Of a DNA stretch of 64,000 nt, positions 1 to 9,148 are shown piece by piece; position 1 is the first letter of the stretch; the number at the start of each line of letters is the position of its first letter. The stretch covers positions 2,260,001-2,324,000 of the forward strand of contig NZ_CP021645.1 in assembly GCF_006384975.1 (NCBI RefSeq), written 5' to 3'. The DNA is from Pseudomonas oryzihabitans. Lineage in GTDB: Bacteria; Pseudomonadota; Gammaproteobacteria; Pseudomonadales; Pseudomonadaceae. A program made the position numbers and the translations under genes. Under the pieces are notes generated by a model. That model had not been told where the DNA came from. It saw only the letters and a list, made by a program, of their open reading frames with translations, and did not search any database.

Positions 1-1196
1 TCGAGCCCCAGGGACAGCGGGATGACGTCCAGCAGCAGCAACTCTTCGCCACCGCGATTGCCGGCCAGGGAGTCGGCCTGCAGGGCGGCACCGATGGCGA
101 CCACGCGATCCGGGTCGATGTCGGTGAGCGGCGTGCAGTCGAACAACTCGCCCACGGCTTCACGGACATAGGGAACGCGGGTGGAACCGCCGACCATGAC
201 CACGGCGGCGATGTCCGCCGGCTCCACCTCGGCGTCGCGCAGGGCGCGGCGGCAGGCCTTGAGGCTGCGCGCGACCAGCGGGGCGATGAGTTCCTGGAAG
301 GTGCTGCGTTCGAGCACGCCCGACCAGTCACCATGGCTGACCTCGACGCGCTCGGCGGCAGAGAGGGCTTCCTTGGCGGCACAGGCACTTTGCAGCAGAC
401 GCCGCTGGGTGCCCGGATCCAGGTCACTGGACAACCCGGCCTGCTGGACGATCCAGCCGGCGATGGCATGGTCGAAGTCGTCACCGCCCAGGGCGCTATC
501 GCCCCCGGTGGCCATGACTTCGAAGACGCCACGGGTCAGGCGCAGGATGGAAATGTCGAAGGTACCGCCGCCCAGGTCGTAGATGGCGACCACGCCCTCC
601 TCGCCCCGGTCCAGGCCGTAGGCCACGGCCGCGGCGGTGGGCTCGTTGAGCAGGCGCAGCACGTTCAGCCCGGCGAAGCGAGCGGCATCCTTGGTGGCCT
701 GGCGCTGGGCATCGTCGAAATAGGCCGGCACGGTGATGACGGCGCCGACCAGTTCGCCGCCGAGGGTCGCCTCGGCGCGCTCGCGCAAGACGCGCAGGAT
801 GTCGGCGGACACCTCCACCGGACTCTTGCGCCCGGCAGCGGTATCGATGAAAGGCATTTCCGACTCACCAGCGACGAAGCGATAGGGCAACTGCTCGCCC
901 AGCTGCTTGACGTCGGCGATGCCACGCCCCATGAGGCGCTTGACGGAGAGGATGGTGTTGAAGGGATCCTGGGCGGCGGCGGCCTTGGCGCTCGCACCCA
1001 CTTCCACGCCGTCGGCGGCATAGCGCACGGCGGAAGGCAGGATCACCTCGCCCTGCAGGTCTGGCAGGGTCTCGGCCACGCCACTGCGCACGGCGGCCAC
1101 GAGGGAATTGGTGGTGCCCAGGTCGATACCTACCGCCAGCTTGCGCTGATGCGGCTTAGGCGCCATCCCGGGTTCGGCTATCTGCAATAGAGCCAT
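1..1196 (-). CDS. hscA: Fe-S cluster assembly chaperone HscA (3' end outside window)
   Basis: Hsp70-class chaperone dedicated to Fe-S assembly; with HscB it acts on cluster-loaded IscU in the cytoplasm. About 398 N-terminal residues are visible, covering most of the nucleotide-binding domain. Hsp70 signatures are plain: IDLGTTNS near residue 24, YDLGGGTFD in the middle and [10 protein letters not shown] further on. The frame stays open to the left edge, so the substrate-binding domain is missing only because of the window. The start is the ATG at 1196, giving [10 protein letters not shown]. It is the last visible gene of the minus-strand isc operon, 45 bp after hscB. Confidence 0.96.
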   Translation of the reverse strand, partial: MALLQIAEPGMAPKPHQRKLAVGIDLGTTNSLVAAVRSGVAETLPDLQGEVILPSAVRYAADGVEVGASAKAAAAQDPFNTILSVKRLMGRGIADVKQLGEQLPYRFVAGESEMPFIDTAAGRKSPVEVSADILRVLRERAEATLGGELVGAVITVPAYFDDAQRQATKDAARFAGLNVLRLLNEPTAAAVAYGLDRGEEGVVAIYDLGGGTFDISILRLTRGVFEVMATGGDSALGGDDFDHAIAGWIVQQAGLSSDLDPGTQRRLLQSACAAKEALSAAERVEVSHGDWSGVLERSTFQELIAPLVARSLKACRRALRDAEVEPADIAAVVMVGGSTRVPYVREAVGELFDCTPLTDIDPDRVVAIGAALQADSLAGNRGGEELLLLDVIPLSLGL

Positions 1197-1241
1197 CGGC
1201 TAGTCGGCTTATGGTTGTCGGTGCCTGAGCGACACCTGTGA

Positions 1242-1763
1242 TTAATCGTCCAGACGCTCTTCGAGCTGGCGGATCTCGCTGGCCAGCTTGTCGAGAAACT
1301 GCATGCGACGGACCAGGCGTTCGGCGTGCTCGCGCTGGGCGGGATCCTTCCAGATCGCCGCGAAGGCCTGCTCGATGTCGCGCTGCGCATCCTTGAGCCG
1401 CTGGCGGAAGGCGGGAATGCCCGCGCTGTCGCCGGCGTCCTGCAGGTCTTCCAACTCCTCACGCCACTGCAATTGCTGCATGAGGAAGTCGGTGTCCTGG
1501 ATGGTCGCCTCGAGCGGCATCTCGTGCCCTTCGAGTTCCAACAGGTAGCGTGCCCGGCGCGAGGGCGCCCGCAGCACGTGGTAGGCCTCGTTGAGTTCGG
1601 CCGACCGCTCCAGCGCCTGGCGTCTTTCGCGCTCGGGCGCATCGGCGAAGCGATCCGGATGGACCGTACGGGCCAGATCGCGGTAGCGCGACGCCAGGCC
1701 CGCCTGGTCGATCACGAAGGCAGGCACGAGCTCGAACAGGGCGAAGTGACAGGGCTTACCCAT
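1242..1763 (-). CDS. hscB: Fe-S co-chaperone HscB (J-type)
   Basis: J-domain co-chaperone of 173 residues that brings IscU to HscA and stimulates its ATPase. The N-terminal half is a J domain with the HPD tripeptide (VHPDRF, near residue 36). The C-terminal half is the helical IscU-binding domain rich in Glu, Arg and Gln. The frame is open further upstream, but the start at [10 protein letters not shown] is chosen because it gives the usual family length and leaves only 8 bp after iscA. Confidence 0.95.
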   Translation of the reverse strand: MGKPCHFALFELVPAFVIDQAGLASRYRDLARTVHPDRFADAPERERRQALERSAELNEAYHVLRAPSRRARYLLELEGHEMPLEATIQDTDFLMQQLQWREELEDLQDAGDSAGIPAFRQRLKDAQRDIEQAFAAIWKDPAQREHAERLVRRMQFLDKLASEIRQLEERLDD

Positions 1764-1771
1764 GCAAGGCC

Positions 1772-2095
1772 TCAGATGTTGAAGCTTTCGCCGCAGCCGC
1801 ACTCGCCACGCACGTTGGGATTGTTGAACTTGAAGCCCTCGTTGAGGCCTTCACGCACGAAATCCAGCTCGGTGCCGTCCAGGTAGACCAGGCTCTTGGG
1901 GTCGATGATGACCTTGACGCCATGGCTTTCGAACACCTGATCCTCAGCCGCGAGTTCGTCAACGAATTCGAGTACGTAGGCCAGCCCCGAGCAACCCGTG
2001 GTACGAACGCCCAGGCGAATACCGGCACCCTTGCCGCGCCCATCGATGGAGCGCTGCACGTGACGGGCGGCGGACTCGGTCATGCTGATCGCCAT
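1772..2095 (-). CDS. iscA: Iron-sulfur cluster assembly protein IscA
   Basis: A-type Fe-S carrier of 107 residues. The three conserved cysteines that bind iron or a cluster are present at 35 (TTGCSG) and at 99 and 101 (ECGCGESF). The full length matches the family. It sits between iscU and hscB in the usual isc order, 9 bp downstream of iscU, so it is almost certainly co-transcribed and under IscR control. Confidence 0.97.
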   Translation of the reverse strand: MAISMTESAARHVQRSIDGRGKGAGIRLGVRTTGCSGLAYVLEFVDELAAEDQVFESHGVKVIIDPKSLVYLDGTELDFVREGLNEGFKFNNPNVRGECGCGESFNI

Positions 2096-2104
2096 GGTTC
2101 CTCC

Positions 2105-2491
2105 TTAGAGCAGGCCTTTCTTCTGCTTGTAGTCGTTCACCGCCGCCTTGATGGCGTCTTCGGCGAGGACCGAGCAGTGGATCTTAACCGGCGGCAGGGC
2201 CAGTTCTTCGGCGATCATGCTGTTCTTGATCGACGCCGCTTCCTCGATGCTCTTGCCCTTCATCCACTCGGTGGCCAGGGAGCTGGAAGCGATGGCGGAA
2301 CCGCAGCCGTAGGTCTTGAACTTGGCGTCTTCGATGATGCCCTGCTCGTTGACCTTGATCTGCAGACGCATGACGTCGCCGCAGGCCGGGGCGCCGACCA
2401 TGCCGGTGCCGACATCCGGATCGGCCGCGTCGAACTTGCCGACGTTGCGCGGGTTTTCGTAGTGGTCGATGACCTTTTCACTGTATGCCAT
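2105..2491 (-). CDS. iscU: Fe-S cluster scaffold IscU
   Basis: Scaffold on which [2Fe-2S] clusters are built from IscS sulfur. The 128-residue protein has the three ligand cysteines at 37 (APACGD), 63 (YGCGSA) and 106 (KIHCSV), and the HscA recognition peptide LPPVK at 99-103. Length and motifs are canonical. It lies 28 bp downstream of iscS. Confidence 0.98.
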   Translation of the reverse strand: MAYSEKVIDHYENPRNVGKFDAADPDVGTGMVGAPACGDVMRLQIKVNEQGIIEDAKFKTYGCGSAIASSSLATEWMKGKSIEEAASIKNSMIAEELALPPVKIHCSVLAEDAIKAAVNDYKQKKGLL

Positions 2492-2519
2492 GGTTCAATC
2501 CTCGCTCATCAGGGGGTGG

Positions 2520-3734
2520 TCAGTGGGCTTGCCACTCGACCTGACTCAGGTCTACGCCTTCTTTAAACATATCCCACAGCGGAGACAGCTCGCGTAGCTT
2601 GGTTACGGCCTCGGCGACCTTGCTCGCGGCATAGTCGACATCTTCTTCGGTGGTAAAGCGACCGAAGGTGAAGCGGATGGAGCTGTGTGCCAGCTCGTCG
2701 TTGCGGCCCAGGGCGCGCAGGACGTAGGACGGCTCCAAGGACGCCGAGGTACAGGCCGAACCGGAGGAAACCGCCAGGTCCTTGAGCGCCATGATCAGCG
2801 ACTCGCCTTCGACGTAGTTGAAGCTCAGGTTCAGGTTGTGCGGTACGCGGTGCACCAGGCTGCCGTTCAGGTAGACCTCTTCCAGGCCTTCGAACTGGCG
2901 GTAGAAGCGCTCGCTCAGGGCCTTGATACGGGCATTTTCCTGGGCCATCTCTTCCTTGGCGATGCGGAAGGCTTCGCCCATGCCGACGATCTGGTGGGTC
3001 GCCAGGGTGCCGGACCTCATGCCGCGCTCATGGCCACCGCCATGGGTCTGGGCTTCGATACGTACGCGCGGCTTGCGGCGGACGTAGAGGGCGCCAATGC
3101 CCTTGGGACCGTAGGTCTTGTGCGCCGAGAAGGACATCATGTCGACCTTGAGCTTTTCCAGGTCGATGTCGACCTTGCCGGTGGACTGGGCGGCGTCGAC
3201 ATGGAAGAGCACGCCGCGGGAGCGGGTCAGCTCACCGATGGCAGCGATGTCATTGATGGTGCCGATCTCGTTGTTGACGTGCATGACGGACACCAGGATG
3301 GTGTCTTCACGCAGGGCCGCTTCGACCATCTCGGGAGTGATCAGGCCGTCTTCGCCCGGCTCGAGGTAGGTCACTTCGAAGCCTTCGCGCTCGAGCTGAC
3401 GGGTGGTGTCCAACACCGCCTTGTGCTCGATCTTGGAGGTGATGAGGTGCTTGCCCTTGTTCTGGTAGAAGTGCGCGGCACCCTTGATGGCCAGGTTGTC
3501 GGACTCGGTGGCACCGGAGGTCCAGACGATCTCGCGCGGGTCGGCATTGACCAGCTCGGCGACCTGGCGACGGGCGTTTTCCACGGCTTCCTCGGCCTTC
3601 CAGCCGAACAGGTGGGAGCGCGATGCGGGGTTGCCAAAGTTGCCGTCCACCAGCAGGCACTCGCTCATCTTCTGAGCGACGCGCGGATCGACGGGCGTGG
3701 TGGCGGAATAGTCTAGGTAGATCGGCAATTTCAT
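2520..3734 (-). CDS. iscS: Cysteine desulfurase IscS
   Basis: PLP-dependent desulfurase that supplies persulfide sulfur for Fe-S clusters and for tRNA thiolation. At 404 residues it has the length of the E. coli enzyme, and the key residues fall at the same numbers: K206, the PLP Schiff-base lysine ([10 protein letters not shown]), and C328, the mobile persulfide cysteine ([10 protein letters not shown]). Second structural gene of the isc operon, 31 bp after iscR. Confidence 0.98.
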   Translation of the reverse strand: MKLPIYLDYSATTPVDPRVAQKMSECLLVDGNFGNPASRSHLFGWKAEEAVENARRQVAELVNADPREIVWTSGATESDNLAIKGAAHFYQNKGKHLITSKIEHKAVLDTTRQLEREGFEVTYLEPGEDGLITPEMVEAALREDTILVSVMHVNNEIGTINDIAAIGELTRSRGVLFHVDAAQSTGKVDIDLEKLKVDMMSFSAHKTYGPKGIGALYVRRKPRVRIEAQTHGGGHERGMRSGTLATHQIVGMGEAFRIAKEEMAQENARIKALSERFYRQFEGLEEVYLNGSLVHRVPHNLNLSFNYVEGESLIMALKDLAVSSGSACTSASLEPSYVLRALGRNDELAHSSIRFTFGRFTTEEDVDYAASKVAEAVTKLRELSPLWDMFKEGVDLSQVEWQAH

Positions 3735-3765
3735 CGGTTACTCCTAATCAGACGGGCGTCTCTGC

Positions 3766-4263
3766 TCAGTCGATGGTGGACGCTTCGATTTTTTCGACCG
3801 CAAGGGGCGATTGCTTGCTGGCACAAACCTTGTTGTCCTGACGCTTGGCAACCTGCTGGATCTCGTTGCGGGCGACCAGATCGGCCAGGGTGATGCCGCT
3901 CAGGAAGGTGTGGATCTGATCGCTCAGATCGCACCAGAGGTGGTGGGTCAGGCAGGTATCACCCTGGTGACAGCCGCCACTGCCCTGGCAGCGGGTGGCG
4001 TCCACGGATTCGTTGACGGCGTCGATCACCTGGGCCACATGGATACCGCCCATGTCACGCGCCAGCTGATAGCCGCCGCCCGGGCCGCGTACGCTGTTGA
4101 CCAGGGAGCCGCGGCGCAGCCGGGCAAACAGCTGTTCCAGATAGGACAGCGAGATGCCCTGCCGCTCGGAAATGTCGGCCAGCGACACCGGGCCCCGCTG
4201 GGCATGCAGCGCCAGGTCGAGCATGGCGGTTACGGCATAGCGGCCTTTGGTGGTCAGTCTCAT
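3766..4263 (-). CDS. iscR: Fe-S cluster regulator IscR (Rrf2 family)
   Basis: Rrf2-family regulator of 165 residues that senses Fe-S status and represses its own operon. It has an N-terminal winged helix ([11 protein letters not shown]) and the [2Fe-2S] ligand set C92, C98, C104 with H107. The frame is open 28 codons further upstream, but that stretch would run across the promoter and the IscR box, so the start at 4263 is used. It is the first gene of the operon. Directly upstream is trmJ; no cysE gene lies between them. Confidence 0.97.
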   Translation of the reverse strand: MRLTTKGRYAVTAMLDLALHAQRGPVSLADISERQGISLSYLEQLFARLRRGSLVNSVRGPGGGYQLARDMGGIHVAQVIDAVNESVDATRCQGSGGCHQGDTCLTHHLWCDLSDQIHTFLSGITLADLVARNEIQQVAKRQDNKVCASKQSPLAVEKIEASTID

Positions 4264-4297
4264 GACGAACTCGAGCGGGTTGCAGCGGATGAGCTCG

Positions 4298-4330
4298 ATT
4301 ATCGGATTCCCGACAAAAAAGGTCAACTTT
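4298..4330 (-). promoter_or_regulatory. iscR promoter overlapped by a type 1 IscR box
   Basis: Reading the minus strand, TTGACC (plus 4321-4326), a 17-bp spacer and GATAAT (4298-4303) form a strong sigma-70 promoter 35 bp upstream of the iscR ATG. Positions 4306-4330 match about 20 of 25 positions of the type 1 IscR consensus (GTTGACC half, T-rich centre, GTCGGG half) and cover the -35 hexamer and spacer. This is the expected geometry for repression by holo-IscR. The match was counted by eye against the remembered E. coli consensus. Confidence 0.8.
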
Positions 4331-4347
4331 AAAACCGAGCAAATCAC

Positions 4348-5136
4348 TCAGGCATTATCTATCGGGGGGATAGTCCGCGGATGGGATTCGCCACGGGCGG
4401 CCTTCTGGGTTTCGGTCAGGATGCCGCGCAGGATGTTCATCTCCAGCTTGCTGATGCCGGCGCGCCCATAGAGCCGGCGCAGGCGACTCATCAGGTGGCG
4501 TGGCTTGGCCGGATCGAGGAAGCCGATCTCCACCAGAGTCTGCTCCAGGTGCTCGTAATAGAGCTCCAATTCCTCCACCGTCACCGGCTGGGTGTTGAGC
4601 ATGGCGGTGGCTTCGACCTTGTTCATCTTGGTCGGCTGGTTCTGCGCGGCGAGCCAGGCCATTCGCACCTCGTACACCAGCACCTGGACCGCCGCGGCGA
4701 GGTTGAGCGAACCGAAGGCCGGATCCGAGGGGATGTGCACGTGATAGTGGCAGCGCTGCAGCTCTTCGTTAGTGAGGCCGGCGTACTCGCGACCGAACAC
4801 CAGGGCCACTTCGCCGCCCTGCTCCACCTGGGCCAGCGAGGTGGTGGCACATTCGCGCGGATCGAGCAGCGGCCAGGGAATCCGCCGGTCGCGGGCACTG
4901 GTGCCCAGCACCAGGCTGCAGCCGGTCAGAGCCTCTTCCAGGGTACCGACGACGATGGCGGCGTCGAGCACGTCATTGGCACCGGAAGCGCGGGCGTTGG
5001 CCTCGCCGCTGGGAAAGTCCTCTGGATCGACCAGGTAGAGGCGCGACAGGCCCATGTTCTTCATGGCCCGGGCGGCACCGCCGATGTTGCCGGGGTGGCT
5101 GGTGTTGACCAGGACGACGCGGATGTTGTGCAGCAC
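4348..5136 (-). CDS. trmJ: tRNA (cytidine/uridine-2'-O-)-methyltransferase TrmJ
   Basis: SPOUT-class enzyme that 2'-O-methylates position 32 of several tRNAs using S-adenosylmethionine. The N-terminus (NIRVVLVNTSHPGNIGGAAR) and the SPOUT knot segment LVFGREYAGLTNEEL are typical, and 262 residues fits the family. The start is taken as GTG at 5136 because translation then begins VLHNIRVV like other TrmJ proteins, with GAGG about 8 bp upstream; the longer frame to 5187 lacks family similarity. Divergent from suhB across 140 bp. Confidence 0.93.
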   Translation of the reverse strand: MLHNIRVVLVNTSHPGNIGGAARAMKNMGLSRLYLVDPEDFPSGEANARASGANDVLDAAIVVGTLEEALTGCSLVLGTSARDRRIPWPLLDPRECATTSLAQVEQGGEVALVFGREYAGLTNEELQRCHYHVHIPSDPAFGSLNLAAAVQVLVYEVRMAWLAAQNQPTKMNKVEATAMLNTQPVTVEELELYYEHLEQTLVEIGFLDPAKPRHLMSRLRRLYGRAGISKLEMNILRGILTETQKAARGESHPRTIPPIDNA

Positions 5137-5276
5137 GTGGCTATCCTCGAGCGGACGCGGGAAATCGGCGCCGTATACTACGCCCACCGAGTCTCGCTGA
5201 CCACGAATACCCCTTCCAGCGCCGCGAAGTCTGCTATCATTGCCGGCTTTCCTTATACAACCCAGGTGATCTATCC

Positions 5277-6092
5277 ATGCAGCCCATGCTGAACATCGCC
5301 CTGCGCGCGGCCCGCAGCGCCGGTGAACTGATTTTCCGTTCGATTGAGCGCCTGGACGTGATCACAGTCGACGAAAAAGGCGCCAACGACTTCGTCTCCG
5401 AAGTGGACCGTGCCGCCGAGCAGACCATTCTCGCCACCCTGCGCAAGGCCTACCCCACCCATGGTTTCTACGGTGAGGAATCCGGTTACCTGGCCGGTGA
5501 AGGCGAAGGCGCCGATTACGTCTGGATCGTCGACCCGCTGGATGGCACCACCAACTTCCTCCGTGGCGTCCCGCACTTCTCGGTGAGCATCGCCTGCAAG
5601 TACAAGGGTCGCCTGGAGCACGCCGTGGTCCTGGACCCGGTGCGCCAGGAAGAATTCACCGCCAGCCGTGGCCGTGGCGCCGCGGTGAACGGTCGCCGCA
5701 TCCGCGTCACCAACCGTCGTAGCCTGGACGGCGCCCTGCTGGGCACCGGTTTCCCCTTCCGCGCCAATGACGTCGATCACCTGGACAACTACCTGGGCAT
5801 GTTCCGCAGCCTGATCGGCCAGACCGCAGGCATCCGCCGCGCCGGTTCCGCCGCCCTGGACCTGGCCTACGTGGCTGCCGGACGCTTCGATGCCTTCTGG
5901 GAAATGGGTCTGTCGGAGTGGGACATGGCGGCAGGCGCCCTGCTGGTGCAGGAAGCCGGTGGCCTGGTGGGCGATTTCAACGGTGGCCATGACTTCCTCG
6001 AGAAGGGCCATATCGTCGCCGGCAACCCCAAGTGCTTCCGTGGCCTGCTGACCCAGATCCAGCCGCACCTGCCGGCCTCGCTCAAGCGCTGA
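5277..6092 (+). CDS. suhB: Inositol-1-monophosphatase SuhB
   Basis: Mg-dependent phosphatase of the IMPase family, 271 residues. In Pseudomonas and E. coli SuhB also acts with the rRNA antitermination machinery and affects virulence gene expression. Metal-binding motifs are GEESG near residue 66, WIVDPLDGTTNF near 81-92, and WDMAAGALLVQEAGG near the C-terminus. Monocistronic: divergent from trmJ and followed within 20 bp by a terminator. Confidence 0.97.
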   Translation: MQPMLNIALRAARSAGELIFRSIERLDVITVDEKGANDFVSEVDRAAEQTILATLRKAYPTHGFYGEESGYLAGEGEGADYVWIVDPLDGTTNFLRGVPHFSVSIACKYKGRLEHAVVLDPVRQEEFTASRGRGAAVNGRRIRVTNRRSLDGALLGTGFPFRANDVDHLDNYLGMFRSLIGQTAGIRRAGSAALDLAYVAAGRFDAFWEMGLSEWDMAAGALLVQEAGGLVGDFNGGHDFLEKGHIVAGNPKCFRGLLTQIQPHLPASLKR

Positions 6093-6110
6093 GTCCATCC
6101 CGGTAACGCA

Positions 6111-6145
6111 AAAGCCCCTGTCGGTGATGCCGACAGGGGCTTTTT
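6111..6145. terminator. Bidirectional Rho-independent terminator
   Basis: A perfect 14-bp stem (6111-6124 with 6130-6143, core AGCCCCTGTCGG) and 5-nt loop, ending in a T-run on the plus strand and preceded by an A-run that serves the minus strand. It lies between the convergent genes suhB and sspB and should end both transcripts. Confidence 0.92.
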
Positions 6146-6187
6146 CATGCCTGCTGCAGAGGTCTCCGCAGCAGGTTCGGCCAAAGG

Positions 6188-6592
6188 TTACTTGACCACT
6201 TTCAGGCTCGGCCGCGCCGGTGCCGGCTTGGGCGCTTCTGGCTTGCTGCCACCGGTATCCGGGCCCTGGTTGTCCGGCGGATTGGGCTCGCTGTCGAAGA
6301 CCATGCCCTGGCCGTTCTCCCGGGCATAGATGGCCAGGATGGCGCCCACCGGAATGTAGAGGTTGTAGGCCACGCCGCCGAAACGCCCGTTGAAGCTCAC
6401 TGCTTCGTTGTCCATGTGCAGGTCACGCACGGCGCTGGGCGAGGCATTGAGGACGATCTGGCCATCGTTGGCGTAGCCCGGCGGTACGCGCACCTCGGCG
6501 TAGTCGGCGTTGACCAGCAGATGGGGGGTGCAGTCGTTGTCCACGATCCACTCGTAGAGTGCGCGGACCAGGTAGGGGCGACTGGAATTCAT
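6188..6592 (-). CDS. sspB: ClpXP specificity-enhancing factor SspB
   Basis: Adaptor that binds ssrA-tagged proteins and delivers them to ClpXP. The 134-residue protein has the folded dimeric domain (MNSSRPYLVRALYEWIVDND and GQIVLNASPSAV) over about residues 1-105, a Pro-rich flexible linker, and a C-terminal tail ending SLKVVK that matches the ClpX-docking XB motif. It lies 11 bp downstream of sspA on the same strand. Confidence 0.96.
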   Translation of the reverse strand: MNSSRPYLVRALYEWIVDNDCTPHLLVNADYAEVRVPPGYANDGQIVLNASPSAVRDLHMDNEAVSFNGRFGGVAYNLYIPVGAILAIYARENGQGMVFDSEPNPPDNQGPDTGGSKPEAPKPAPARPSLKVVK

Positions 6593-6603
6593 GGGGTTCT
6601 CCT

Positions 6604-7218
6604 CTAGCGCATCTCACGCTCGGTGACCGAAAGACTGGATCGGAAACTGTCGCGGGCGAACATACGATCCATGTAGTCCTGCAACGGCTTGGCGGCCCGG
6701 GGCAACTCGATGCCCAGGCGTGGCAGTCGCCACAGGAGGGGGAGCAGGCAACAGTCCACCAGGGAAAAGTCGTCGCTCAGGAAGAAGGGGTTTTCCGCGA
6801 AGATCGGCGCCACACCGGTCAGGCTCTCGCGCAACTCCTTGCGCTTGATTGCGAGATCAGCACCGGGAGCCGCCTGCAGGATGGCGTCCGCCAGGGTGCA
6901 CCAGTCACGACCGATGCGGTGCATCAGCAGCCGGGACTTGCCGCGCGTCACTGGATAGGCCGGCAGCAGCGGCGGGTGCGGATAGCGCTCTTCAAGGTAC
7001 TCCATGAGTACCTCGGTACCATAGAGCACCAGGTCGCGATCCATCAGCGTCGGCACGGTGCCATAGGGGTTGTGCTCGGCCAGTTGCCGCGGGCACTCGC
7101 CACGGCGCACGGCGACCAGGTCGCACTCGACGCTCTTTTCCGCCAGGATCAGACGGATTCTATGGCTGTAGTGATCCTCTGGATCATGGAAACAGGTCAG
7201 GCGGGTTATGGCGCCCAT
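6604..7218 (-). CDS. sspA: Stringent starvation protein A
   Basis: GST-fold protein that binds RNA polymerase and modulates transcription during starvation; it has no glutathione transferase activity. The 204-residue sequence has the thioredoxin-like N-terminal domain (about 1-85, [18 protein letters not shown]) and an all-helical C-terminal domain ([20 protein letters not shown]). It follows petC by 71 bp and precedes sspB, the pet-ssp order known in pseudomonads. Confidence 0.96.
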   Translation of the reverse strand: MGAITRLTCFHDPEDHYSHRIRLILAEKSVECDLVAVRRGECPRQLAEHNPYGTVPTLMDRDLVLYGTEVLMEYLEERYPHPPLLPAYPVTRGKSRLLMHRIGRDWCTLADAILQAAPGADLAIKRKELRESLTGVAPIFAENPFFLSDDFSLVDCCLLPLLWRLPRLGIELPRAAKPLQDYMDRMFARDSFRSSLSVTEREMR

Positions 7219-7289
7219 GGGTCCCTCCCCCGGCGGGGGCGAAGCTGTAAAGGGGGATTATCTCGCACCTTACCGCCTCACACCTAGCC

Positions 7290-7958
7290 TCATCGCTCAC
7301 TGTCGGGCAATCGCCGCCAGAATTCGCGCTTGAGCCAGAAGGCCAGGCCGGCGAACAGCACCAGATAGCCCAGTACCCAAGGCGCGAGACGCCAGGCCAG
7401 GCCTCGCTCGGGGGCGGCCGAATAGTTCAGGTAGGCCACCAGATCGTCGACCGTCCGGGCGAATTGCTCCGCGCTCTGGATGCCGCTGCCTGACTCCAGC
7501 CGCAGCACGCAACGCCCCTGGCTGCAATCGCGCTGCTGGCGCCCGCGCAGGGCGGCCAGGACGTCCGGCATGCGGGTACCGGGCGCCATGAGGTTATCCA
7601 CGCCGAGGGGACGGCCAGGCGCCACATAGAAGTCCTGCAGGAAGGCACGCAGCCAGGCGTCGCCACGCACCGCGGCGATGAGGGTGAGGTCGGGCGGCAC
7701 ACTGCCGAAGGCGCGCTGGGCATCCGCAGGCTTGAGCAGGCTGAGCATGGGCGCGCTGGGGGTGCGCCCGGGGGCCCAAAGGGCCAGATCCAGATGGAGA
7801 TCCCGGGCGACGCGGTCGAAACGCTGGTACTCCTGGCCATGACAGGCCAGGCAGTAGCGGCCGAAGGTGATGGCGCCCGCCTGGGGATCGCCCCGCTCGG
7901 CCGCGACGGTCAGGCCGGCGCAGAGCAGCAGGAGGCTCGCCAGCCACCAGCGCCTCAA
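7290..7958 (-). CDS. petC: Cytochrome c1 subunit of the bc1 complex, short form
   Basis: Membrane-anchored c-type cytochrome that takes electrons from the Rieske protein. It has a signal peptide (1-20), a heme site CLACH at 36-40, a likely Met axial ligand in NLMAPGTRMPDV, and one C-terminal membrane helix near 190-210. At 222 residues it is clearly shorter than the roughly 260 I recall for P. aeruginosa. The start is TTG at 7958, overlapping the petB stop in TTGA. No other start precedes the signal peptide, so the weak codon is forced. Third gene of murB-petA-petB-petC. Confidence 0.9.
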   Translation of the reverse strand: MRRWWLASLLLLCAGLTVAAERGDPQAGAITFGRYCLACHGQEYQRFDRVARDLHLDLALWAPGRTPSAPMLSLLKPADAQRAFGSVPPDLTLIAAVRGDAWLRAFLQDFYVAPGRPLGVDNLMAPGTRMPDVLAALRGRQQRDCSQGRCVLRLESGSGIQSAEQFARTVDDLVAYLNYSAAPERGLAWRLAPWVLGYLVLFAGLAFWLKREFWRRLPDSER

Positions 7959-9148
7959 GACCCAGACTCCAGCAGCGTTCGCGGGCGGCCGAGACGGCTG
8001 TACCAGGGCATGCCCAGCAGGCTGGCGAAATACACGCCAGCGGCCAGCCGGGCCAGCAGCAGGCGTTCATCGGTAAGGGCCAGCACACCCAGTACCCCCA
8101 GAGTGGCGAAGGCCAGGCAACCGGCGTACAGCCCCAGCCGCGCCGGCCAGGCCTTGTGGCGCACCGAGCGGACTGCGCTGCGATCCAGCCAGGGCAACAC
8201 GAACAGCAAGGCGATGGCCAGGGCCGCCAGCCCCAGCCCGCCGGCCTTGCTCGGTACCGCGCGCAGCAAGGCATAGAAGGGCGCCAGGTACCAGGGCGGG
8301 GCGATGTGCGCGGGGGTGACCAGCGGATTGGCCATCTGCTGATTGGCCGCCTCCAGCACCAGGCCGCCGAGGGACGGCGCCAGCAGCACCACGCCGACGA
8401 AGACCAGCAGGAAGACGGCCAGGCCGCAGAGATCCTTGACGGTCAGGTAGGGGTGGAAAGGCACCCCGGCCGCGCCACGCAGATCACGATCATCGCCCTC
8501 GGGATTGTTCGAGCCGGTCTGGCGCAGGGCGACGACATGCAAGGCCACCAGCATGAGCAGCAACAGGGGCAGCCCGACCACATGCAGGGCCTGGAAGCGG
8601 CGCAGGCTGGCATCGGACAACACCACCCCGCCGCGCAGCAGGTCGGCCAGGGTCGAGCCGATCAAGGGCACGGCCTCGACGGCGCTGAGGGACACCTGGG
8701 CGCCCCAGTAGGACAGTTGTCCCCAGGGCAGCAGATAGCCGAAGAAGGCCTGGGCCAGCAGCAGCACATAGAGCAACACGCCGAAGCTCCAGACCAGCTC
8801 GCGCGGGGCGCGGTAGGAGCCGTACAGCAGGCCCCGCAGCATATGCAGATAGAGGCAGACGAACAGCGCCGAGGCGCCCACGGCATGCAGATAGCGGATC
8901 AACCAGCCGAAGGGCACCTCGCGCATGAACAGCTGCACCGAGGCGAAGGCGCCCTCGACGGTCGGCTCGTAACCGAACAGCAGCCAGAGCCCGGTCAGTA
9001 CCTGCAGCGCCAGGATAAAGAGCAGCAGGGAGCCGAACAGATAGAAGCCGTTGAGATTACGGGGCACCCGGTAGTCGCTGACATGCCGGCGCCAGAAGGC
9101 GCGCAGTGGCAGGCGGCGCTCCAGCCAGTCGTGCTCGCGGTCTTTCAC
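7955..9148 (-). CDS. petB: Cytochrome b subunit of the bc1 complex
   Basis: Integral membrane quinol-oxidising subunit, 397 residues, about eight helices. Heme ligands are H88/H102 (14 apart) in helix B and H189/H204 (15 apart) in helix D. The Qo-site motif at 284-287 reads PPWY rather than the PEWY of mitochondria. The start is GTG at 9148, in a GTGA overlap with the petA stop; the next Met is residue 75, so GTG is required. The protein looks notably diverged from P. aeruginosa PetB as I remember it, while the motifs needed for function are intact. Confidence 0.93.
   Translation of the reverse strand: MKDREHDWLERRLPLRAFWRRHVSDYRVPRNLNGFYLFGSLLLFILALQVLTGLWLLFGYEPTVEGAFASVQLFMREVPFGWLIRYLHAVGASALFVCLYLHMLRGLLYGSYRAPRELVWSFGVLLYVLLLAQAFFGYLLPWGQLSYWGAQVSLSAVEAVPLIGSTLADLLRGGVVLSDASLRRFQALHVVGLPLLLLMLVALHVVALRQTGSNNPEGDDRDLRGAAGVPFHPYLTVKDLCGLAVFLLVFVGVVLLAPSLGGLVLEAANQQMANPLVTPAHIAPPWYLAPFYALLRAVPSKAGGLGLAALAIALLFVLPWLDRSAVRSVRHKAWPARLGLYAGCLAFATLGVLGVLALTDERLLLARLAAGVYFASLLGMPWYSRLGRPRTLLESGS

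Noticed and set aside
333..1190. Long plus-strand frame rich in Gly, His and Gln
   Set aside because: It is the complement of hscA, which has clear Hsp70 motifs. The composition is typical of antisense frames in high-GC DNA.
4264..4347. N-terminal extension of IscR to 4347
   Set aside because: The extra 28 codons would be encoded by the promoter and IscR box, and IscR proteins start at [11 protein letters not shown].
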